A stretch of DNA of 64,000 nt, from contig NC_053035.3 of assembly GCF_002575655.3 (NCBI RefSeq), positions 94,761,322 to 94,825,321 of the forward strand. Reading direction: 5' to 3'. The DNA comes from Aegilops tauschii subsp. strangulata. Its lineage: Eukaryota; Streptophyta; Magnoliopsida; Poales; Poaceae. Positions 57,068 to 64,000 of this stretch are shown one piece after another. Position 1 is the stretch's first letter. Every line of letters begins with the position of its first letter. A model generated the notes under the pieces. That model made no database searches. It worked only from the letters and a program-made list of their open reading frames with translations, and was not told the origin of the DNA. A program made the position numbers and the translations under genes.

Positions 57068-57070
57068 CTA
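57068..57070 (-). other. Conserved TAG at the protease/RT junction of B
   Basis: Codons ATC GCA TAG GAA AGC GCG CTC. This frame reaches the TAG from 57253, which is offset from the protease frame by an indel between about 57148 and 57253. Confidence 0.55.
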
Positions 57071-57147
57071 TGCGATGGAGGGAGGCGCCCCTGGAGCGGC
57101 TGCTAATGCTGACGAGGCTCCTGCCACGTCGCCATCCTCCTGAGGTC

Positions 57148-58041
57148 CTACATGGCACGACTGCTTCTTCTTGGGGATGGCCTCCGGAGGGCCTTCACTT
57201 CTGCTGTCGGGGTCGTCGATTCCTGCAGTTGGAAGGCGCACTCGAGGGAGCACACCGCATCCCTTTCTTCACACGGGGCCGTGATGATTCCTCCACTTCC
57301 TGGCATCTTAAGGACGTTGTAGCCGTGATGAGTGACTGCCATGAACTTGGCCAGGGCTGGGTACCCGAGGATGGCATTAAACGGCAGGCGGATGTGCGCG
57401 ACGTCGAAGTCGATGAGCTCGGTGCGGTAGTTCTTGCGCTCCCCGAAGGTGACAGGCAGGCGGACCTGCCCTATCGGTATGGTGGAACCGTCGGTCACTC
57501 CTGAGAAAGGCTTGGTGGGCTGGAGCTGCTCATATGGCACTTGGAGGTTGTCGAACGTGTCGATGGACAAGACGTTGAGCCCTGCGCCACTGTCGATGAG
57601 GGTCTTGGTGACCTGCACATTGCTGATGATTGGGGAACACAGCATTGGGAGGGCGCCAGCGGTGGCCGCGCACTTGAGCTGATCCACCGAGTTGAAAGTG
57701 ATGGCGCATTGGGACCACCTGAGCGGGCGCGTGGCCTCGAGCTTGGGGAGCACCGCGTTCACCTTGCGAGCGAACTGTTTGAAGATGCACTGAGAGGCTG
57801 GGGCCTGGGCATCGCCCAAGATGCAGGCGATCGCACGCGTCTCCTGGAAGCCCCCAGCCCCCTCGTCCTGGTGGTGGTCATCGTTCCTTCTTGGTGGCGG
57901 CAGCGGAGGAAGACCGGTGTTGCCCTGGGGGCGATCCTCACGAGGCGTATCCCTCCAGGCGCCCTCGCGAGGTTGGTCCTGCCAGCGGTCCTCACGAGGC
58001 CTGTCGCACCACTCCTGGCGCGGGCCACGGTCGTCCCAGCG
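57148..58041 (-). pseudogene. Element B aspartic protease and upstream linker
   Basis: After gag's TGA (58042) the same frame continues through a basic PRED/PRE repeat linker (DRPREDRWQDQPREGAW). It then shows a protease with TLIDSGAGLNVLS (the usual D-S-G, near 57592) and ILGYPALAKFMAVTHHGY. The frame ends at TAG 57148; a frameshift there joins it to the frame that reaches the conserved TAG. It would process Gag. Confidence 0.75.
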
Positions 58042-59535
58042 TCAGCCTCCACGTCCTCCTCCACGGCTGTAGCCCCGGTCGTTGCACTCGGGGCGTCGAC
58101 CGTAGCATCCTTCCCGTATGGCTCTCAGCTCTTGACAGTCGCTGGTGTTGTGGGTGTTCAGGTTGTGGAAGGCACAGAACGGTCGGCTGTTCTTGGATGA
58201 CTCGGGCTGATCTCTTCCCCGCTTGGTGTCGGGCTCCGCTGCGAGCACAGCTGCCTCCTTGCGCTTCACGTCCTTGGCCTTGGCCTTCTTATCCTCCGCG
58301 CCTGCGGCTGGCAGCTCAAGGAGAGAGAGGCACCCCTCCTCAGCTCTTGCGCACTTGGTCGCTAGGTTGAACAGCTCCTGAGAGGTACAAAGCTCCTCGT
58401 GGATGGCGAGCTGTTCCTTCATCTTGACGTTACGGACACCGTCGGAAAACACGGAGATGATGGCTTCGTCCGTGACCTTGGGGATCTTGAGGCGGGTGTT
58501 GTTGAAGCGCTGGATGTACTTCTGGAGGGTCTCTCCTGGTTGCTGCTTGATGCGGCGTAGATCACCCGCAGCCGGTGGGCGGTCGCGAGTGCCCTGGAAG
58601 TTGGCGACGAAGCGGTCGCGCATCTCGTCCCAGGAAGAGATCGAGCCGTGCTGCAGGTTCAGGAGCCAGGAGCGAGCTCCATCCTTGAGAGCCATGGGAA
58701 ACCAGTTTGCCATGACTTTTTCGTCGCCGTTGGCCACTTCGATGCTCAGCTCATTGAGCTGCAGGAACTCCGCGGGGTCGGCGGTGCCGTCGTAGTGAGG
58801 AGGCAGATCCGGCTTGAACTTGCCTGGCCAGGCAACGCTATGCAGCTCGGGGGTGAAGGCGCGGCAACCAGCCGTGGTTGCCGGGGCCCGGTTTGGAGGT
58901 GGAGCTTGGTCTTGACGGGGTCTGCACTGCGCCGCTGCGGGCGGTGCGCGGTCTTGGTGAGGTGGCGCGGGGAGCGTAGGTGCAGCTTCTCGCGGCCGCG
59001 GAATTTCTTGGCAGCTTCTCTCTTCGCGCGCGGGCGCCGGGCGTGGTGGATCACACCGCGGAGCCGTGCGCCTTGGTGCCAAGGCTCCTTGGGGCTGAGG
59101 TGGTGGAGGCACGCCATGAGCCTCGTCGCCCGTGGCTGGTTGAGGGGGAGGCAAAGAGTGGGACGGTGCCGGAGAGCCCCCTGCGGCGCGGACGAGGTCG
59201 GCGACGCGATCGAGCCACTCCTCGTAGAGGTCGTCGATGGGGCGGTAGCGCAGGAGCTCGTTCGCCGCGAGGAGCGCGGCCCACGCCTCCATGGGAGCGC
59301 GGTGCGCATGAGACAAAGAACCGGCAGGGGTCAGTGATGGAGTAGCGGTGCGGCCGTCCTGCCGCACCGAAGGATGCAGCGAGGACGCTTGCTGCTCGTT
59401 CCCCGCCGGGCCGATGGCAGCGTTGGCGGCAGGAGACGGAGAACGACAAGGTGGCCCGCCAACGGGAGCCGTCTGAGCGACGCGGGCGGTGAGGGCAGCC
59501 CGACGCTCAGCTCGAGCACGGCGAGCGTCCGCCAT
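58042..59535 (-). CDS. Element B gag, intact
   Basis: The start chosen is ATG 59535 (MADARRARAERRAAL), 74 nt after the LTR end; the frame upstream runs through primer site and LTR and has no reason to be used. The 497 codons have no defects. A disordered Ala/Pro/Arg-rich N-terminus leads to the retrotransposon gag domain (about residues 260-385: WFPMALKDGARSWLLNL, PGETLQKYIQRFNNTRLK). A Lys-rich linker and CAFHNLNTHNTSDC follow, a C-x2-H-x4-H-x4-C knuckle, then RGGGRGG. It ends with TGA; the frame continues into protease, so this TGA could be a mutation or a second recoding point. Confidence 0.8.
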   Translation of the reverse strand: MADARRARAERRAALTARVAQTAPVGGPPCRSPSPAANAAIGPAGNEQQASSLHPSVRQDGRTATPSLTPAGSLSHAHRAPMEAWAALLAANELLRYRPIDDLYEEWLDRVADLVRAAGGSPAPSHSLPPPQPATGDEAHGVPPPPQPQGALAPRRTAPRCDPPRPAPAREERSCQEIPRPREAAPTLPAPPHQDRAPPAAAQCRPRQDQAPPPNRAPATTAGCRAFTPELHSVAWPGKFKPDLPPHYDGTADPAEFLQLNELSIEVANGDEKVMANWFPMALKDGARSWLLNLQHGSISSWDEMRDRFVANFQGTRDRPPAAGDLRRIKQQPGETLQKYIQRFNNTRLKIPKVTDEAIISVFSDGVRNVKMKEQLAIHEELCTSQELFNLATKCARAEEGCLSLLELPAAGAEDKKAKAKDVKRKEAAVLAAEPDTKRGRDQPESSKNSRPFCAFHNLNTHNTSDCQELRAIREGCYGRRPECNDRGYSRGGGRGG

Positions 59536-59588
59536 GGAGACGGCGGAGCGACGGAGCGACGAACTGATGGAAGGGAAGCTACGGCGCA

Positions 59589-59606
59589 CCCCTACCTGGC
59601 GCGCCA
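59589..59606 (-). promoter_or_regulatory. Primer binding site of element B
   Basis: Minus-strand TGGCGCGCCAGGTAGGGG, 2 nt after the LTR; identical to A. Confidence 0.7.
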
Positions 59607-59608
59607 AA

Positions 59609-59813
59609 TGTCGGATGTGTGGTTCCGGCAAACCCTTAAGGTTCGAACACTGGGGTCCGCGCGAAGTCTTTCCCACCTACCAATCTACGCCCTAGCTCGC
59701 TAAGATCTCGCGGACGAACTCGCAACACAGAAAGACACGAGGTTTATACTGGTTCGGGCCACCGTTGTGGTATAATACCCTACTCCGGTGTGGTGGTGGT
59801 GGATTTCCTCTTG
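59609..59813 (-). repeat. 5' LTR of B, truncated
   Basis: It aligns with 20114-20325 from TGTCGGATG to ggatttcctcttg. It then changes abruptly to R copy 2. About 700 bp of LTR, including its promoter, are missing. Confidence 0.85.
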
Positions 59814-59814
59814 T

Positions 59815-60100
59815 ATCTAGGTGTTGGATCAAACAGGAAAGTAGTGGGGAAAGTTGTATAGCATGAATCTAGGACGTGGTTGAAAGAGGAAAGGAATGGG
59901 GGAGAGTAGTGGGGAAAGTTGTATAGCATGAATCTAGGACGTGGTTCAAAAAGGAAAGGAAGGGGGAAAGTTGTATAGCATGAATCTAAGACGTGGTTCA
60001 AAGAGGAAAGGAATGGGGGAACGTAGTGGGGAAAGTTGTATAGCGTGAATCTAGGACGTGGTTCAAAGAGGAAAGGAAGGGGAAAAGTACTAGTATAGAC
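59815..60100. repeat. 65-bp minisatellite in R copy 2, about 4.5 units
   Basis: Same unit as at 18692. The third unit lacks 13 bp. Confidence 0.8.
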
Positions 60101-60346
60101 TGGCTATCCAGCACCTACATTGGTCGAAAAGGGAAAACAATGAAAAACGCAGACTGACTAGATTTGTTGCGTTCACATAGGGAAAGGTGTCTAAAGATAA
60201 CAAAACTAGGACCAACACAAATATGCTCCTTGGTTGTTTGTTCTTTGTTGCAACAGACTGTGCATCACCCCTTCATACATTGGTAGATGCACATGGTGCT
60301 GGTGCGTCCACTGTCCCATGCAACTCTTTAGGTGTTGTTAATCTAA

Positions 60347-60659
60347 GGCCCTGTTTGGTTAAAAAGTCCCAAGTCCCTACCTGCTTGGTTCCAGGGACTA
60401 AACATGGACTAGAGGTTATTAAATAACATTCTAAAAGACCATGTTACCCCTAGTAATGAACTAATAGAGACAAGGTGCGATGCGGGACAGGGGCAACTAT
60501 TGGAAAAAGTCCCAAAAAGACTCTCCCTCGGGGTCTTCTTTCTTTAGTCCCAAATGCCCACTTTTAGTCCCGAAAAGTCCCTCCTGTTTGGTTTAGATGG
60601 GACTGACACGGACTTTTTTTAGCCCCTACACCAAAAAGTCCCTGTAAACAAACACCCTC
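60347..60659. mobile_element. Tourist-like MITE in R copy 2
   Basis: 313 bp between TAA duplications, orthologous to 19233-19545. The left end ggccctgtttggtt is better preserved here. Confidence 0.65.
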
Positions 60660-61227
60660 TAATAATGCCGCTGGAAAATTGATGCAATGCCACAGTTAAA
60701 AGCAAATTTCATGTTTAACGAATTTTATTGTTAATATAATCTCTCTATTAATATTAATCAATGCCACCGTTTGAGAAATGCTACTGTCTTGCTTTCTTTC
60801 CCATTTAGATAAGTTAGATGCTTCTTTTTGTTGGCTTCTGTGTCATCCACCGCTATTGACCACTAGTTGTTTCCTTTGCACCTTTGTGTAAACAGGGTTA
60901 TCTACTTCACCTCATTGCTATTGTGACCTTTTGTTGCACTGCACAGAACACTTTTGTTTTAAGAGTGTTTTGTGCTGTTCAACCAAAATTTCACACCGAC
61001 AACGTTGCTTGATTGCTTGATCTTAGTGGAACTGCACAAGAGGAGATCTTACTTCCTATCCGTGTTGGCAAATTTGGTTCAGATATTCTTCTTGTGAGTT
61101 GTTTGAATTCCGCGTCGTGAGAGGGCAGTACTAGCTTTCTTTCACATGATTGTGCGGTGTGCTTTCATAAGTTGTGCTACTTGAACGGTAATGTTGCTTG
61201 ATTTTAGTGAACTGCACAAATGGAGAC

Positions 61228-61999
61228 AAGACTTCCAATATGTATGTGCACCGTAATATCCCACTGAGGTAAGTTAAGGATATTTCACAACTGTTGGCCT
61301 GTACTTTGCCACTTTCATCAGAAAATTAATGTCGTTGTTTAGTGATATACTTGTGCTCCCTAATTGACATGCCAAATATTACATTGAAGGCGAAGCTTGT
61401 GTGTTATTGAACCAAGTGATGAAGGGGAAGAACAAGCAGAAGAAAAACAAAAATCAACTCCCGGTGCTGTAATGAAGCACTGGAACTGTGATGACACAAG
61501 TAATGATATAGTTTTCCATCTTAATTTATTGCTATGGCTGGAACGAGCAATTTTTTTGCCACTGATTTGATGCCACTCTTAATGTAATATGTAATTATCT
61601 CTACTTGTGCAAACAGGGATCTTCTTTGAAGATACCATATATTTTAGTGGAACTACACAAGAAGATGTTGGAAACATTAAACTAATCTAGGAGTATATAG
61701 TAAGCATGGCAACCATAGTAGATAACAACAGATGGTTCCGGAGAAGTGCTTGATCTCTATGCTCTACACAATAAGCCTCCTGACAAAGGTTGGTACTCGC
61801 CCACGGATTTCATCCATATGATTGAGCTTTGTCATCTCTATTGGTGTTGTGCTACTGTTTAGATACTGTCATGAGAAAGTGGTATTGTCCTTGAGAAGTG
61901 CTTCATCTGTGCTATTTTAAATATTTCCTTTCATTTTTTCTGACAAAACAGAGATGCTAGCATTTAGTTGTCCTCTTGTCTTTGCACAACAGGATCATC
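61228..61999 (+). other. Continuation of R copy 2 with exon-like pieces
   Basis: A short possible exon ends at actgag|gtaagt (near 61268). Others begin after gcaaacag (near 61617) and tatattttag (near 61646, followed by tggaactacacaagaag). Another acceptor-like gcacaacag lies at 61992. Frames are too short to name a protein. It may be a decayed or non-coding multi-exon gene continuing from 19900-20113. Confidence 0.3.
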
Positions 62000-62887
62000 T
62001 GTCAGATTTCAGGTTCCGGCAAAACCCTTGAGGTTCGAACACTGCGGTGCGCACGAAGATCTCTCCCCCCTCTAGCTCGCTCGCATCAAGATATCACGGC
62101 CTAGCTCGACGAACCCAAAGAACAAAGGGACACAAGATTTATACTGGTTCGGTCCACCGCTATGGTGTAATACCCTACTCCAGTGTGGCGTGGTGGATTG
62201 CCTCTTGGGCTGAGGATGAACTGTACAAGGGAAGAATAGCCTCCTGAGGAGAGGTGCTCTTGTGCTCGGTGAGCTTATGTGGTGGTTGGTGAACTAGGTG
62301 ATCGACCTCCCTCCTACGATGGTGGCTAGTCCTATTTATAGAGGCCCTGGTCCTCCTCCCAAATATTGAGCGGGAAGGGATTCCACAACGACAAGTTTGA
62401 AGGGGAATAGCTAGTACAAGCTATCCTGACTAAAGGTGGTCTTCACCTGCCAAAGGCTCTGGTGGTGACGTCGTCTTGGGCTCCACTATGACCTCCGTCT
62501 TGCCGTCCTTCTGGTCTTGGTCTCGTTGCACCGATATGGAAACCTTTTCCTGATGTCTTGGGACTCCTCGCATGCGCTTGCCCCTTTAGCACCAAAGGGG
62601 AAATGAGGACACTGCGCGCGCTGGCGCCCACCTGGCCTTGGTCATCATGGCTTACGTCATGAGAACCTCATGAGGTTCCCCTTGCCTCGATCTCTCCGCC
62701 CCTCGTGAGCCAGCCTGGTGAGGCTGCCCCTGAGGAGGTCTTGCGTCGTCCGCCTCGCGAGGCTTGGCCCCTCGCGAGGGTCTTGAGGGTTTGCTGATGA
62801 AGATGGGCCATACAGGTCCGCTAGTGGAGCCACACCGTGGGCCGCAGGTAGGCAAGTCTGGGGACCCCTGTTCCCAGAACGCCGACA
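62000..62887 (-). repeat. 3' LTR of element F
   Basis: 888 bp from TGTCAGAT to GCCGACA. It matches the B LTR across B's interruption by C. Minus-strand TATAAATA at 62333-62340. Left flank tcatc (61995-61999) is the candidate target duplication. Confidence 0.85.
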
Positions 62888-62902
62888 GTAGCCCCCGGGC
62901 CC
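62888..62902 (-). promoter_or_regulatory. Polypurine tract of element F
   Basis: Minus-strand GGGCCCGGGGGCTAC adjoins the LTR, identical to that of B. Confidence 0.75.
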
Positions 62903-63130
62903 AAGGCGCGCTCGGACTTGGCTTCGAGGCAAAGCCAAAGGGCAAGTGCGGAGCGCCGCAGGCCCCAACAGCCTGCGGCCTTGGTTGACGTGTGGCGATT
63001 GATTGGACATGGGCGTCTCTACTTCCCCACGCCACCTCGGCAACCGCCCGACTTGACGAGTCCCTGCTGCATGCAAGGAAAAACCATCATTACCTGTGAT
63101 CATGGGGATCACCGGTTGGCCTTCTCCTGC

Positions 63131-63137
63131 TATAAAT
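63131..63137 (+). promoter_or_regulatory. TATA box of F's second gene
   Basis: TATAAAT lies 85-91 bp before ATG 63222 and is preceded by C/T-rich sequence. It fits a short leader and an independent promoter. Confidence 0.55.
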
Positions 63138-63221
63138 GAGGAGGGGGGCAGGAGCCCCCGTCGCCCATCTCTTCCTAATCCGCTTGTTTTCTCCCTCGCT
63201 CCATTGCCAGTAGCAACACCC

Positions 63222-64000
63222 ATGGCGCCCGCGAAGAGTTTCCCGACCGCGAAGAAGGGGAAGGCTTGCCAAGAGGGGCCGGCTCTCCGCCGCCCAAGCG
63301 TGGGCGCGGCCGTCCCCGCAAGCACACTGCGACCCCCGCCGTGGCCCCCTGCGGCCGCGGCGGCGCCCCTTCGCGTGGTAGGAGTCACCCAAGTCGTGGC
63401 AGCCCCGTTGATGAAGGGAGGCGCGCAATGGTCGCACGGCCTCCTCGGCAGTGCTTCCACTCGGCGGAGGTGCTGCCGGAGTTCGTCGTGTGGTCGGAGA
63501 ACCCGGCCGGCGCCTGGCTTCAGCTCCCGCGCTTCTTCGTTGATGAGCTGCCGGACACAGGTCCAGGTGGGCTTTGGCTGCAGGCGGACGACTTCTGCAG
63601 TAAAGCTTCCTGGGTCACGGTTGAGGTCTCCTTCATGGGCAACACAGCCCTGGCCCGCGGCTGGCAGACGTCTGCCCGCGCGCGCGGCCTGGGCAGGCGG
63701 AGCACCCTCCACTTTAAATACGACGACAGCGCGACCCTCTATGTGAGGGTGTTCGGAGAAGATGGTCGGCGCGTCGGGTGCTGCCCCGAGGACAACGACG
63801 GTGACGAGGTGCTCGGCCTTGGCGACGGTCGTGACGGGGGTGAGGATGGCCTTGCCCTCGGCACTGTCCAGCTATGGCGGTTCTTCCTCCAGCGATAGCT
63901 CCAGCAGCGGTGGCTATGACCAGCCACCACACCGCCGCGCCCGCTTCGAAGGTGGCAGCGGGTCGTCTCGTCGCCATGCTCCAGTGAAGTGCGGGGAGGG
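63222..64000 (+). pseudogene. Element F second gene: AT-hook plus B3-type DNA-binding protein
   Basis: ATG 63222 (MAPAKSFPTAKKGKA) opens the gene; a frameshift near 63260 moves to the main frame. PPPKRGRGRPRKHTA (about 63295-63340) is a classical AT-hook. Residues encoded at about 63460-63790 resemble the plant B3 fold: LQLPRFFVDELPDTG, SWVTVEVSFMGN, LARGWQTSARARGLGRRSTL and HFKYDDSATLYVRVF, followed by DGRRVGC. A second frameshift near 63860 leads into a Ser/Gly-rich tail with basic residues that runs off the window. B3 domains bind DNA in plant transcription factors. Here the gene occupies the convergent slot of a Gypsy element. Confidence 0.7.

Larger units (their letters stand above)
20114..59813 (-). 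mobile_element. Element B: non-autonomous Gypsy element hosting C, S and D
   Basis: Read on the minus strand: truncated 5' LTR (59813-59609), primer site, intact gag, protease, collapsed RT, a convergent spacer, an opposite-strand second ORF, polypurine tract and 3' LTR (34898-20114). Without C, S and D it would be about 8.6 kb. The left target copy is gagac. The right LTR stops after about 205 bp at a junction with R copy 2. The two LTR parts that align differ at roughly 4-5% of sites by hand count, more than the LTR pairs of C or D, which fits its role as host. Confidence 0.8.
59815..61227 (+). repeat. Repeat R, copy 2
   Basis: Direct copy of 18692-20113. It lacks a segment of about 65 bp around 18988-19050 of copy 1, has one more minisatellite unit and otherwise aligns throughout. 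It contains the uninterrupted B target site gagac at 61223-61227. Confidence 0.85.
62000..64000 (-). mobile_element. Element F: relative of B, 3' end only
   Basis: The LTR (62000-62887) aligns over its whole length with the B LTR, though diverged. The identical polypurine tract follows, then an opposite-strand second ORF. Gag and pol would lie to the right of the window. B and F are the same kind of element but carry different second genes. Confidence 0.75.

Noticed and set aside
63222..63900. B3 ORF as an ordinary host gene
   Set aside because: It lies directly inside an LTR plus polypurine tract in the slot used for second genes in B, C and D, and it has frameshifts, so an element origin is preferred, though not proven.
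1..64000. CRISPR arrays, rRNA genes, bacterial-type operons
   Set aside because: Nothing of the kind is visible; the repeats here are LTRs, MITEs and a minisatellite.

Overview
This window is intergenic DNA from a grass genome, almost certainly Triticeae (wheat, Aegilops or a close relative). It holds nested long terminal repeat (LTR) retrotransposons, Stowaway and Tourist MITEs, Ty3/Gypsy proteins of the Tat type with two RNase H domains, and LTR sequence typical of Triticeae repeats. I see no complete host gene. Coding sequence belongs to retrotransposons, apart from a few exon-like stretches in the low-copy islands.

Layout. 1-4552 is the 3' part of a plus-strand Gypsy-like element (W) ending in a 1.58 kb LTR. 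W sits inside element A, an old minus-strand Gypsy element whose 5' LTR closes at 13418; its other LTR lies off the left edge. 13419-20113 is a low-copy island with several MITEs, a tRNA-Met-like relic and two promoter/first-exon-like blocks. Element B (20114-59813, minus strand) is inserted at the end of that island. It has swollen to about 40 kb because it contains three later insertions: C (20758-34636, plus strand, TSD acttg) in its left LTR; S (36195-40400, probably a 4.2 kb solo LTR); and D (40708-53693, minus strand, TSD cttcc). S and D both lie in B's second open reading frame. B's right LTR breaks off at 59813 and joins a second copy (59815-61227) of the 1.4 kb sequence that lies left of B (18692-20113). 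That copy continues through the uninterrupted B insertion site to 61999. At 62000 a relative of B (element F, minus strand) begins and runs off the right edge.

How the genes fit together. A, C and D share the order gag, protease, reverse transcriptase, RNase H, second (archaeal-type) RNase H, integrase. B has an intact gag and a protease but a collapsed polymerase, so it probably depended on a relative. Between pol and the 3' LTR, B, C and D carry a second gene on the opposite strand, convergent with pol. These second genes encode a Transposase_28-like N-terminus (recognised by eye), a Pro/Ala-rich middle and coiled coils. In C and D they show their own TATA boxes and introns. In F the same slot holds a different protein, with an AT-hook and a B3-type DNA-binding domain. 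In all four elements where the protease/RT junction is visible (A, B, C, D), one TAG codon stands at the same point in the same short sequence context, which suggests a programmed readthrough site and not random decay.

All readings were made by eye. Family names are given only as likenesses. LTR differences are hand counts. Exon boundaries are predictions from splice signals.
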